DNA of 64,000 nucleotides from Sorghum bicolor. Taxonomy: Eukaryota; Streptophyta; Magnoliopsida; Poales; Poaceae. The notes under the pieces were generated by a model. That model saw nothing but the letters and a program-made list of their open reading frames with translations, had not been told where the DNA came from and ran no database searches. The stretch covers positions 41,806,648 to 41,870,647 of the forward strand of contig NC_012879.2 of NCBI RefSeq assembly GCF_000003195.3, given 5' to 3'. The position numbers were made by a program, and so were the translations under genes. Below, piece by piece: positions 12,068 to 22,669 of this stretch. The first letter of the stretch is position 1. Each line of letters begins with the position of its first letter.

Positions 12068-12359
12068 CAGGCTCGAAGCCAGCGGTGGGGCTAGGGGGGC
12101 TCCAGCCCCCCCTACCGCTGCTGGCCTAGTGAAATTTCTAGTGCTTTTATTCTAATTTTAGACATAAATTTATAAAGTAGGGTGGGCTGAGAACTTTATT
12201 TTTTAGATATATTTTGTGAATTTCATTATTGGTCTATAATTTTAATCTAAAACTACTTTAAACTAATATCTTTTTTTATTAGGAGGGATAATAGTAGAGC
12301 TAAGTCGATGTAGAATTTTTGTTTAGCCCCCCCTAAATTTTTTTCTAGCTTCGTCCCTG
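12068..12359. mobile_element. hAT-like MITE with 8-bp target duplication
   Basis: Flanked by identical 8-bp copies of cttctagc (12060-12067 and 12360-12367). The termini are imperfect inverted repeats: CAGGCTCGAAGCCAG on the left against CAGGGACGAAGCTAG reading in from the right (12 of 15 match). The 8-bp duplication and CAGGG-type ends are hAT hallmarks. The inside is AT-rich and non-coding, with a G/C hairpin (ggggggctccagcccccc) near the left end. It interrupts the C1 gag, so it is younger than C1. Confidence 0.85.
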
Positions 12360-12404
12360 CTTCTAGCATAGTGATTAGCTCATCTTTAGTTGGTTCATCA
12401 TCAT

Positions 12405-12467
12405 CACTATCACTATCACTATCACTATCACTATCACTATCACTATCACTATCACTATCACTATCAT
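12405..12467. repeat. (ATCACT)n microsatellite within C1 gag
   Basis: About ten uninterrupted hexamer copies. On the minus strand they encode alternating Asp-Ser in an acidic stretch of gag. This is simple-sequence expansion and not a separate gene. Confidence 0.9.
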
Positions 12468-12684
12468 GGTCACTCTCATCATCAGATGATACCTTAGTGT
12501 CCTTAGCCATGAAGCATGATGGAGTGTCGAAGATGAAGCTCTTTCCTTGAATTGCAATGCTAGCATGCCCCTTCTTCTTGGTGCTCTCATCGTCACTTAA
12601 GGAGTCATCACTATCTCAAGTTGCAACATGGGCATCACCCTTCTTCTTTTTTGAGCCTTCCTTCTTTTCTTGCTTCTTTGTTTC

Positions 12685-13145
12685 TGTCGACGAAAGCTGG
12701 TCGGCAGTCTACCTTGGGGTATACCCACGGTAGTAGTTTATCGGTAGACGGTGCGCAAACTACGAACTCGATGGGGACGCAAGACACGGACAAGCTTTTT
12801 ATCCAGGTTCGGCCGCCGAGTTGGCGTAATACCTACGTCCTGCGTCTGGTTGTATTGATTTGTGTTGAGAGAATAATGATGTCCTAGGGGGGTCCCTTGC
12901 CTCTCCTTATATAGTCCGGAGGGCAGGGTTATAGATCTAGAAATTAATCCTAGTCGGTTACAATTGCCATAGATAGTTCGATATCAATTTCTATTCTAAC
13001 CGACTAGAATCCTGCTTGATCACCACGTCTTGTTTCCTTGCACGAAACTCCGAGCTGTTAGATCAAGCCTCGAACTTGTCTCGTAATGGGCCAAGCCTCC
13101 TGGCCCAAGTCTAGCCGTAAGGGTATAGGGGTTTATACCCCCACA
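12685..13145 (-). repeat. X 3' LTR
   Basis: 461 bp bounded by TGTCGACG and CCCCCACA on plus, so the element strand reads TGTGGGGG ... CGTCGACA. It is nearly the same sequence as the two Y LTRs at 32618 and 59526. It contains a TATATAG motif near 12908 on plus. Confidence 0.9.
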
Positions 13146-14230
13146 GCTAGTCCCCGAGCACCATGTATTGTGAAGTAACACGCCGTCTTGAGCTTCTTCG
13201 ACCAGTGAAACTTGACGTCTTCAATTAACATGAAAGTTGCCCAAACAGATGCAACGGTATTTTGACCAGATCTAAAGACAGTTGATCAACATCATCGTTG
13301 AAGAAGCTAGTTGTTCGAAGAATGCATGGTGCTCTTGAGAAAAAATATTTCTTTTCCGATGAAGTGTGCCCACTTTACTTTTCTGTATAGCAAAGTATGC
13401 CATAAAACAAGCAAATTCACCGCAAGATGAAGTGTGCCCACTTAGTCCCCGAGCCTGGCAGTAGGTGACGTAGGCACGTGGTGCCAGGGTCAAAAGAAAA
13501 GTCCTCAAAGAGATTTTGAAACTGAGATGCATCGCCAGATGCATCGTACCGATGTAGTTCCCGAGCTTGCTGGAAGGCGAAGTATGAACCTTGTAGCAAG
13601 GTCTAAAAAATTAAAATTATCGAGTCCCCGAGCATCTCATACTCGTTTACTATCGGATAGACTTATCAATCTAGCGGGCTGGTCGACCAGTCCCCGAGCG
13701 TACAGTGCTCGGTGATCGGTACGGCCCCCAGATTCCCGAGCTGACAGACTGGGCGATCAGTCCCCGAGCATACAGTACTCGGTGATCAGTGCAGTTCCCA
13801 GATTGCCGAGCTGGCAGGCTGGGCGACCAGTCCCCGAGCATACAGTGCTCGGTGGTCGGTGCAGTCCATGAATTTCCGAGTTGACAGACTGGGCGACCAG
13901 TCCCCGAGCATATATTGCTCGGTGGTCCGCACAGTCCCCGAGAATGTTGACCCTCCACCAATTTTTGTCTGTTATTTTGAAAAAAATCTTACCACGTAAA
14001 TGATTGACGTGACGAGACCTCCTGACGTATTGTCAGATGGTTGCGTGAAAAGTTGCGCCTGGTAACTGTGCGGCCGCCCTTTGCGTGGTTTGAGAAAAGG
14101 AAACCATCAATTATACGAAAAGGCCGCCGCATTAACTGCCGATAATTATTGAAAACCGAAGCGCCGCGTCCGCCGCTGGGCCCGCCCACTTCCCAAGAAT
14201 GCGGGAAGTGGGAGGGGTGGAGTTGTGGTT
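13146..14230. repeat. X 3' non-coding region with CCGAGC hairpin tandem repeats
   Basis: Next to the LTR is the purine-rich primer tract on minus (complement of tagtccccgagc). From about 13620 to 13950, diverged units of about 65-70 bp repeat the motif ccagtccccgagca ... tgctcggtg, a short inverted repeat. The same array in Y has exact 70-bp spacing. A non-repetitive, G/C-rich stretch then leads to the antisense TATA box. No coding frame is convincing. Confidence 0.75.
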
Positions 14231-14238
14231 TATAAAAG
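14231..14238 (+). promoter_or_regulatory. TATA box for the X antisense gene
   Basis: TATAAAAG on plus, 118 bp upstream of the chosen ATG (14349). Y has the matching box at 34290 with one change. It is directed against the element's own sense transcription. Confidence 0.65.
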
Positions 14239-14348
14239 CCTGACAGTACCCCCGCATTGCTTACCCTGCCATCGCCATCAAGCTTTCCGCTCTTGCCTTC
14301 TACAACCACCTGCAATCCTCCCAGCTCGCAGTCACTCTTGCAATGTCA

Positions 14349-17300
14349 ATGGCGAAGAGCGACTCCAAGAAGAGGGCCAAGCTGATGGCCAAGGAATGGA
14401 AAAAGTCCCGAAGCAGTGTGAAGTCCCTCAATGACCTCGTCGACATGGGGCTACTACACAGCCCAGAGCTCGGCGGCTGGAGGGCGCCAGAGGGGGAGAG
14501 CTACCCCGACCCCCGTGCCGGTGAGATTGTAGTGTTCGAAGATTTTCTCAAGAGGGGTTTTGGGGTTCCTGTCCATCCTTTTCTCCAGGGGCTTCTCTTG
14601 TACTATGAGATCGGGATTTGCAATCTGCACCCGAACTCAATCCTTCTCATTTCCACTTTCATTCATCTGTGCGAGGCCTATGTTGGAATAGAGCTGCACT
14701 TCGATTTGTTCCGTTATCTTTTTTGTTTGAGGAAAAAGGGAGCGGTTGGAGGCTCCAAGATTGCAGGTGGAGTATACCTCAATCTTCATGACAGGATGAA
14801 GAACCGGTATCTAAGCTGCCCGTGGAACACTTCTCTTACCGAATGGTATAGGAAGTGGTTCTACGTCAGGGAAGAGCCGGGCAGCTCCACGTTCTGCGAC
14901 GTGGGGTACATCCCCGAGAAGAGGGTCAGTTGGACCGACCGCCCAGAGTTCGTCGGCCAAGTAGCGGACCTGATGAAGCTGATCGACTGGTCGCGTTTGG
15001 GCGGGCTAGGAGTGGTCGGCAACTTCATTTGTCGTCGGGTGATGCCCAGCCAGAAGAGGGTGCACTCGGCGTATGAGTACGCTGGAAGCCAGGACCCGAC
15101 CAGGATGAGGCCTGAGGTCTTGGAGAAGGCGGAGGTGCAGCAGCTGTTGAACGAGCTCTTCAACTTTGCGGATGGGAGCTTCATCCGTGGTAGTGATCGG
15201 GTGCAGGCCTTCAAGCTGGGGCGACCAGCTCCTAAGGTAACGTTATTTACTGATTGTACCTCCTTAGTTCTTGTTCTTTCCAGCTGCTGACTTGTCTTTG
15301 TTACTGTTGCAGATCGGAGACGTTGACCGGTGCACAGTGTACGTATCACTGGCACCTGGGATGGAGAACCCCGCGGGGGAAGATCCGTCGGAGGATGACG
15401 CTGCTCGGTGTGCTCGGTATACCAGCAGTGAGGAGGAGCAGGCTCGCCCCGCCCCGACCACCGAGGACAGAGTGGCGGGGAAAAGGCCAGTAGCAGCAGA
15501 CCCTTCCCTTGCGCCGACACTGCCAGCAGAGAGCAGCCAGGCGCCGAAATGCCGTCGGCTCGTCCGGATCGCCGACGACGACGACGACGAGGAGGAGGCC
15601 GCACCGTCTTTGGTTCGGAGGCCTCGTAGTCGTCCGGACGCTGCGCCGGCCACCACTGATCGGGTGGCCAGCGACCCTCCTGCACCGCGTGTCGCAGAGA
15701 CAGGAGCGCAGGTGCCAACCGGTAGGACCAGGAGGAGGTTCACCGCAATGCACCAACGATCTAACCTGTAAGTGTTTTACTTTCGCGCTGCGACGTTCTG
15801 TTTTTTGTTGCTGTTTTTGACATTGTTTAAATGTCGTTTTGTTGTTTAGCGCGGTGTCGGACGTCAACCCCGACTAGGTCTCTGAGCAGAGGACGGCCGA
15901 GCCTGTTGCCGCCGTTGGAGACACCGCGCCGCAGGCCCCGGAGCAGCCTGCAGCAGCGACCGCTGCTACGAGCGCCGAGGCACAACCGGCTCCGGCGAGT
16001 GCCACGGCAAGCACCCCGCCAAGGGATGAAGAGGCAGCGAGGACCCCTCCCCCGAGTAATGTTGTGGGAGAGGAAGACAGAGTCCCGACTCCTCCAGCCG
16101 GAGAAGGGAGAGTCCCCACACCGCCCCGAGCAGGGGCCTCTTCGCTCGTAGGCTCCCCTGGCCTGGACCAGGGGCCAGTGATGCCCATGATCGCGGCCGG
16201 AGGCAGTGCAGCGAATGAGGAGCCCCAGGCGGCCTCTGACGACGATGTGGTGGAGATCCAGGGTCGTCCCCGTGATGGCCGCCAACACGTCTACGTGTGG
16301 CGCCAACGTGGGGACCACTTTATTGGACACGAGGAGCTCGCGGAAACGGAGGAGGCCGCGAGGGTGGAGCACGCGGCCAAGCGTCTCGTGGACGAGGTTA
16401 AGGTAAGTGGTCCTTTGTGCTGCTCGATACTTATGTGCAGTGTTCCTGTGTTCGACATATGTTCTTCTTTGCAGGGCGCGATGAAAACGGCGAAGTACCG
16501 GAAAAGGTGCTTCGACCAAATCGAGGGCATTGTGGCCGAGAACAAGGCCCTGTCCACGGAGGTTGACCGGCTCCGGTCAGAAGTTGGGGAGAAGGTGGCC
16601 GAGATGAGTGCTCAGGAAGAGCGCCGTATCGAGCTTACTCGACGTTTAGCCGACCAGTATCGGCAGAGGACAGGTCAGTTGCACACTCCGAGCAGCTGTA
16701 TATAGCCGTGTGATTAGTTTTGCTGACCAGGGGAGTGTTCCTGTAGACTTGGAGGAAGAGGTTGCGCGCCTCCGACAAGAGAAGGAGCAGCTCGGCCGAG
16801 AGCTTGCCGGGGCGCTAGAGGCCGGACGGCGAGCAGGCGAGGAGCTAAGCCACAGGAATCGGGAATTGTCTGGTAATAACCGTGCCACCCCCCCTTTTTT
16901 TATTTGTCTGCTCAACGTTCCTTTCATTGTTCTTAAACTGTCCTCCTGCTTGTTTTGTAGTGCTCAAGGTGAATACCAAGAAGCACTTAGACGAGCTGGT
17001 CAAGGATCGGGACTCCTGGAAGACTAACTGTATTAGGCTTTGGAAAGGAGTAGCCCCGGTCCTGGACTTGATCAGCCCCGAGCTTCCTGAAGACCAGCCC
17101 TGCGCGCCGAAGCTGACACCAGTCGAGAAGGCGCAACGGGCGTGGGATTGGCTCCAGCAGTTCGTTAAGGACGCCAGGGAGTTCGCCGACGCACATGTCC
17201 TCAGCATGGTGCGCGCCCACTATCCCCTGGTCGACTTGTCCATGCTGGAGAGGGGGTACCCCAAGGAAGTCGGTCCGCAGGAGGCGGATGACCTTCGAGC

Positions 17301-17373
17301 TGGCCTGCTAGACTTGTCGTCGACGGTGATCGGCGACATCAACCTATGCGGAACGGCCACTCCCCCTGACTAG
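14349..17373 (+). pseudogene. X antisense PF04195-like gene, six exons, two stops
   Basis: Exons: 14349-15236, 15313-15767, 15850-16402, 16475-16673, 16747-16872 and 16961-17373, all joined by GT-AG introns of 72-88 bp. Exons 1-5 have exactly the same lengths as in Y. Exon 1 encodes a domain like the putative gypsy-type transposon family (PF04195), with cues VHPFLQGLLLYYEIG and TPNS-like NLHPNS. Exons 2-3 are acidic and Pro/Ala-rich, and exons 4-6 are coiled-coil. The ATG at 14349 is chosen because Y starts there (ATGGCG context); 14343 is an alternative. TAG at 15875 (exon 3) and 17371 (exon 6) truncate it, whereas Y reads Gln at both. Function is unknown. Its regular gene structure argues it was once expressed as a host-like gene. 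Confidence 0.75.
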
Positions 17374-17603
17374 CCGGGGTCAGACAGGTCGGCCAGGGAG
17401 TTGTCGGGGCATCTATTGCCGGAGATGGGCGGTCGACGCCTGCGGTCTCGACCAGCCAGGCGCCGGTGGCCCCGACCCCTTCGTCCGGGCAGCAAGGCCA
17501 GGCGGGTGATCAGCCCGAGCAGTAGGCCAGTAAGATAGTCTGTAGGAGTAGACTAGCAACCGCCGTCAGGGTGTTTATTGTAAACTTTGTATGTAAAGTT
17601 TGT

Positions 17604-17609
17604 AATAAA
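17604..17609 (+). terminator. Poly(A) signal of the X antisense gene
   Basis: AATAAA preceded by TGTAA-rich upstream sequence (tgtaaactttgtatg), a usual plant arrangement. It lies 231 bp after the present stop and at the same place as the Y copy. The 17374-17818 gap between this gene and the convergent pol holds nothing else recognisable. Confidence 0.55.
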
Positions 17610-17818
17610 GTTTTATTTTGTCATGACCATGATTTTGAGCGCTGTAAGGTTATCTGAGTGATGTATCACTGTCTATGATTGATAGTCGTTAAGGATCTCC
17701 GCCGCAGAGGATATTGTTGTGCTCGTCGAAAGCTCTGCGTGTAAACAAAGTATAGTGAAAAAGGAAAACTTTTATTATTGCCAATTATAAGAAACTTACA
17801 AGCAAGAGTTACTGGAAC

Positions 17819-20800
17819 TTATGGGTAAAAATGGCGCAATTTGTCTATGTGCCAAGAATTAGGCACGCGCGTTCCGTGTGGATACGCCAATCTGTAGGAT
17901 GTAGGGCGTGTGACTTCGGCGACCACAAAGGGTCCTTCCCAGGGGGTGGATAGTTTGTGTATTCCTTCCTGGCTTGTTTTCCACTTGAGTACTAGATCGC
18001 CAACCACGAAGGAACGATCCTTGACGTTCCTGTTGTGGTACCGTCTGATGGCTGCAACATACTTTGCGGTTCGAAGACATGAATTTAGACGCTTTTCTTC
18101 CATGCAGTTAATTTCGAGCTCCCTGGCGCTGTCGGCTGTTGACTGGTCGAAGTTTTCAATTCTTGGAGACCCGAAGGTTATATCAGACGGCAGCACTGCC
18201 TCAGTGCCGTAAACCATGAAGTAGGGTGACACCCCCGTGTTCTGACTAGTCTGTGTTCGGAGACCCCAGACCATAGCCGGTAACTCTTTCATCCATCGAA
18301 CAGGTGCTCTGTCATTCTCGGTGTACAACCTTTTCTTTAGGGCATCAATGATCATTCCGTTCGCACGCTCGACTTGATCGTTTGCTCGTGGGTGAGCTAC
18401 TGACACGTATTATTTTATGACTATGCCTCTGTCATCGCAGAAGTCCCAAAATGTAGTGCCAGTGAACTGAGTACCCAAGTCGGTGATTATACTGTTGGGG
18501 ATCCCGAATCTGTGTATGATTTGATTGAGGAACTCCACAGCCTTCTCGGAGGTTGCTTTGACCAGTGGCATGTATTCGTTCCACTTTGAGAACTTGTCGA
18601 TTCATGTATTCGTTCCACTTTGAGAACTTGTCGATTAACACGAAGACGAACTTGAAGTTTCCGGGGGCCGGTTTAAATGGCCCAATCATGTCGAGGCTCC
18701 AGCAGGCGAAAGGCCAGGATGACAGGATAGTTTGAATCTCATGAGCAGGTACGTGGGTCCTTTTGGCGAAGAATTGGCATCCTTCACAATGTCGGACCAG
18801 TTTTTCTACGTCGGTGACAGCGGTAGGCCAGAAAAAACCTGCTCGGAAAGCCTTTCCGACCAGCGTTCTGGAGGCAGCAAGGTTGCCGCAAGATCCGGCA
18901 TGTATGTCGTCTAGGAGCTTGATGCCATCATCTTGGGATATGCATTTGAGCAGCACTTCAGAACTTGCATTTTTTTGCATAAGTTTGCCGTCCACCAGTA
19001 TGTAATTCTTTGATCGTCGAATGAGGCGCTCATTCTCCGTTTTATCCTGAAAGCCTGACCCGTCCGATATATATCTGATGAACGGGGTGCGCCAATCACG
19101 GCTATTGGTTGTCGGAGTAGCGTCGTCTATGAGCATTGCCTCAATAGGTTGCTTTTCGACCAGGTCTGTGCCCACACTTGGCTCATGGATGTCCTGGACG
19201 AAAACACCTCGCGGGATCTGGGCCCGAGATGACCCTAACTTTGATAGCGCATCCGCTGCCTGGTTCTTGTCCCGGACCACGTGGATGTACTCTATGCCAT
19301 AGAAGTTGGATTCCCATTTGCAGATTTCTTTGCAGTAGAGGTCCATCTTCTCGTGGGTTGCGTCCCATTCCTTGTTGAGCTGGTTGATAACCAAAGCGGA
19401 GTCGCCGTGGACGTAGAGGCGTTTGACTCCCAACTCAACGGCTAGTCGTATGCCACGTAGGCATGCTTCGTATTCAGCGACATTGTTTGACGCCGGAAAA
19501 AGGATCCTAAGGACGTAACGCAATTTGTCCTTGTTAGGCGACACGAAAAGTATCCCAGTGCCAGCGTCGTTGATGTTCAAGGACCCGTCGAAGAACATTG
19601 ACCAGTGGTCGGAGACGTCAGAAACGGGAGGCTCGTTAAGATCCGTCCACTCTGCGATGAAATCGACCAGGGCCTGAGATTTAACTGTGGTGCGGCTCTG
19701 GAAGTCCAGGGAGAATGGGCATAACTCCATTGCCCATTTTACAATTCTGCCGTTGGCGTCTTTGTTGCGCAGAATATCCCCAAGAGGGAAATTGGTGGTT
19801 ACCAAGACCCGATGGCCGTCGAAGTAGTGCTTTAGCTTTCTCGACGTATTAGAATGGCGTATATGAGCTTCTGTATTTGCGGGTATCTAGCCTTCGACTC
19901 GTTTAAGACTTCGCTTATGAAATAAACGGGTCTCTGGACCTTGTAAACGTGACCTGGCTCGTCTCGCTCGACCACTATTGCCGTGGAGACAACCCTGTCG
20001 GTTGCCGCAATGTAAAGGAGTAGGTCTTCATTGGGCTGAGGCGCTGTGAGAACAGGTGGTGAGGTGAGGAAAGTCTTGAGCTAGGTGAACGCAGCGTCGG
20101 CTTCCTCTGTCCAGGAGAATTTTTCCGACGCCTTCAAGAGTTTGAAGAAGGGAAGGCCTTTTTCTCCTAGTCTGGAGATGAAGCGGCTGAGGGCGGCCAT
20201 ACATCCGGTGAGCTTCTGAATGTCCTTGACATTCTTGGGTGGTCGCATATCGAGCACTGCTTTGACTTTTGAGGGATTCGGTCGTATGCCGTCACGGCTG
20301 ACGACGTTGCCGAGTAGTAGACCAGAAGGGACCCCAAAGATGCACTTTTTGGGGTTAAGTTTCCACTTGTATTTATTTAGTACCTTGAAGGTTCGGTCTA
20401 AGTTGTCGATTAGGGTGCTTGCGTCCCTTGTTTTGATGAACAGAAGGGAGCCCGTTGATAGGTGGCTCCGGTGTTTTTGAGTCCGAAGGACATGGTGGTG
20501 TAGCAGTATACGCCGAAAGGAGTAATGAAAGATGTTTTGATCTGATCATCCTCCTTTAGCGAGATCTGGTGATAACCAGAGTAGCAGTCTAGAAAAGAGA
20601 GGAGTTTGCATCTGGCTGTTGAGTCGACCACCTCGTCAATGCGAGGGAGACCAAAAGGATCTTTAGGACAGTGTTTATTGAGATCAGTGTAATCAACGCA
20701 CATTCTCCATTCATTATTCTTTTTGCGTACAAGAACCGGATTGGCGAGCCAATCGAGATGATACACTTCTTTTATGAATCCGGCTACTAGAAGCCGTGTT

Positions 20801-21180
20801 ATTTCTATCCTAATAGCCTCCTTCTTGATGGGTCTTGCGGTCTTCAAGACGTTTAAGGAGTGCTCGATCAGGTTTCGTGGGACGTCGGGCATGTCCGCGG
20901 GTTTCCATGCGAAAACGCTCACGTTGTCCCTTAGAAACTTAACGAGCGCGTCTTCCTATTTTGGATCCAGGTTGGCCCCGATGAGGGCCGTCTTCTCGAG
21001 GCTGCCTTCGACCAGCTGTACTTCCTTGTACTCCTTGGATTTTGAGTTCTTCCTGGCGGTCTCCTGCTCGGGTAGTCGGAGCTGGTCGGGAGGGAGCTGT
21101 GCAGCTTGGGCTGCTGTTTCTATCATGCAAATTGAAAGATCAATTGCTTCAGTGATCTTGAAGCTTTCCTCCTCGCAAGT
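17819..21180 (-). pseudogene. pol: X pol (protease end, RT, RNase H, integrase), decayed
   Basis: Reading down the minus strand: the end of protease-linker with a TAG at 20956, RT from about 20955 (VDYTDLNKHCPKDPF), RNase H/archaeal-type RNase H (MFFDGSLNI ... ADALSKLGS, 19630-19230), an integrase zinc finger (HCEGCQFF near 18790) and core to 17819. RT lost about 55 bp net around 20437-20455, which removes the YVDD active site and leaves unrelated filler. A 30-bp deletion lies near 20827. A 34-bp tandem duplication at 18569-18636 shifts the frame in integrase. Frames also break near 19840. C2 cuts the upstream part at 21180. Clearly inactive. Confidence 0.85.
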
Positions 21181-22616
21181 TGAAAGAGCATCTAGGCCCC
21201 TAGTGATTTCGGTGATTAATGACATTGTTGATTACTATGACTAACGTGTGTTTTGCAGAGGCAAAGTCATAGGTAAGGTCATGGTAAATAGGTACTCGAT
21301 GGACAGGGACGTACATGCCTACTTAATAGTGGAAATCAGTTCGGTTTTCAAAGGATGGATGGACATCGTCAAGACTAGACTAGGTCTAAGTGCCATATGG
21401 TGAAGAAGGGCACTTAGAGTAGTTTAGGTCTTTGTTTTCCTTTGACCGTACTATTAAGAGGGGCTTTGATCTAGTAGCTTGACTTAGGCAAGGCTTTAGG
21501 TTTAGGTGTGGTGCACACTTGGTAAACCTAGCACTAGGCAGCTCAGAGGTAGTCCTTAGATCGAGAGGAACCAACTTCATTTTGGAGCGATCGCGTTTCG
21601 ATGAAGTTTGGGTGCCCAAAGGGCACCGGACGCTCTGTGAGTGCGTCCGGTGAGGTCCTTAGCCGTTGGGACAATGTCGTGCTTAGGGTTAGGCACCGGA
21701 CGCACCGGGTAGCGTCCGGTCCCATGCGCAGGGAGCTTGTAAAGTTCCCCCGAGCACCGGACGCTGGAAGTTAGCGTCCGGTGACCTGTCAGAGAGAAGT
21801 ACAGTTAGCCGTTATGGTGCACAGGACGCTCGGTGCAGTGCGTCCGGTGCAACATAATGTGCGTCCGGTGACCCCGTTTTCAGTGGAAAATGGTTGGCCG
21901 ACCTTTGGACTTCGTGGATAGTATTTATACTCCTCCACCTCGTCCATGAGAGGTCTCTTGCCCATTTGAACATCAGAGAAACTTGTTGTGGAGCAAGAGA
22001 GTAGCAAGAGCCTAGAGAGGATTAAGATTTGAGTGATTTCTTGAGAGAATCCTCCTCTAGTGAGTTCCAAGAGTCAAGTGTGTATCCACCACTCTCTAGA
22101 GCCTTGTTTTGGGTCAAGTGAGAGTTCTTTGCTTGTTACTCTTGGTGATCGCCATCACTTAGACGGTTCGGTGGTGATTGGAGGCACGAAGACCACCCGG
22201 AGTTCTTGTGGGTGGCTCGTGTCAAGCTTGTGAGCGGTTTTGGGCGATTCACCGGGACGGAGTGTCGAAGAATCAGCCCGTAGAGAGCACTTGGTCCTTG
22301 CGCGGATCAAGGGGGAGCAAGACCCTTGCGCGGGTGCTCCTACGAGGACTAGTGGAGAGTGGCGACTCTCCGATACCTCGGCAAAACATCGCCGAGCACT
22401 TTCTTCCACTACTCCTTTACATTCTAGCATTTATTTTGTGCTTTTACATTCTTAGAATTGCCATGCTAGAATAGGATTGGAACTAGGTTGCAAAACTTTT
22501 ATCCGGTAGCTCTCTAGGTCACACTAGGCACAAGGGGTTGAATTGGAGCTTATAGGTTGCTTAAATTTTTAGAGAAGCCCAATTCACCCCCCCTCTTGGG
22601 CATCTTGATCCTTTCA
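21181..22616 (+). repeat. C2 first (5') LTR
   Basis: 1436 bp bounded by TGAAAG and CTTTCA. It matches 60111-61552 almost throughout. It contains a TATA-like tatttatac near 21920 and a cluster of CACCGGACGC/GCGTCCGGTG inverted pairs in the U3 part. Confidence 0.93.
21624..21870. repeat. Array of CACCGGACGC hairpins in the C2 LTR
   Basis: Four inverted pairs with 8-10 nt loops: 21624-21633 with 21643-21652, 21695-21703 with 21712-21720, 21755-21764 with 21774-21783, and 21820-21829 with 21840-21849 (one base changed on the left arm). A single arm follows at 21861-21870. The second LTR keeps the array at about 60554-60800. The stem sequence is shared while the loops differ, so the pairing is the conserved part. 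Confidence 0.85.
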
Positions 22617-22618
22617 AT

Positions 22619-22630
22619 TGGTATCAGAGC
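22619..22630 (+). other. C2 primer binding site, tRNA-iMet type
   Basis: TGGTATCAGAGC starts two bases after the LTR. It is complementary to the 3' end of initiator tRNA-Met, the usual copia primer. Confidence 0.9.
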
Positions 22631-22669
22631 CTAGTGCTCATTATTTAGGCTTCACCGCCTAGAGAAAAG

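Larger units (their letters stand above)
9287..12684 (-). mobile_element. C1: Ty1/copia (Opie/Ji-SIRE-like) remnant
   Basis: The minus strand carries gag with a zinc knuckle, then protease, integrase and the start of RT. The left end stops in RT where T1 inserted (9286/9287), and the right end stops in gag where X inserted (12684/12685). No C1 LTR is visible in the window, so both missing parts should lie beyond the inserted elements. It is related to C2 (same domain order and similar linker motifs such as VQTRSR) but is a different, more decayed subfamily. It also holds a hAT-like MITE at 12068-12359. As the host of T1 and X, it is the oldest layer here. Confidence 0.82.
11263..12684 (-). 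pseudogene. gag: C1 gag, interrupted by a MITE and cut by X
   Basis: Going downstream on the minus strand: a Lys/Ser-rich stretch (12684-12520), an Asp/Ser microsatellite-coded run, coiled-coil sequence on both sides of the MITE (LMQELHELRASYESLKED near 11990), and one CCHC knuckle (CKACKQVGHLEQQC near 11470-11510). The C-terminal part has stops (TAG at 11320) and ends with TGA at 11263. Removing the 292-bp MITE and one target copy rejoins the coiled-coil frame. The N-terminus is lost at the X insertion. Family knowledge: gag forms the virus-like particle. Confidence 0.78.
12685..21180 (-). mobile_element. X: Tat/RIRE2-type gypsy element, 5' part outside window
   Basis: The minus strand runs protease end, RT, RNase H, integrase, then an antisense gene on plus, tandem repeats and the 3' LTR (12685-13145). 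X inserted in the C1 gag (left flank gtttc, 12680-12684). It is itself cut at 21180/21181 by C2; comparison with Y, where the same spot (41273) is uninterrupted, confirms this. Its gag and 5' LTR should lie right of 64000. It is the same family as Y by LTR, pol and antisense gene. Confidence 0.87.

Noticed and set aside
12253..12510. Asp/Ser-repeat protein on minus
   Set aside because: It is the microsatellite part of C1 gag run into the MITE, not a gene of its own.
15346..16519. Long minus-strand frames opposite the X antisense gene
   Set aside because: They are high-GC shadows of exons 2-4 and lack any domain.
22619..22630. tRNA gene
   Set aside because: Only the 12-base primer complement is present, not a cloverleaf; the same holds for the sites at 49011, 55920, 61555 and 63967.
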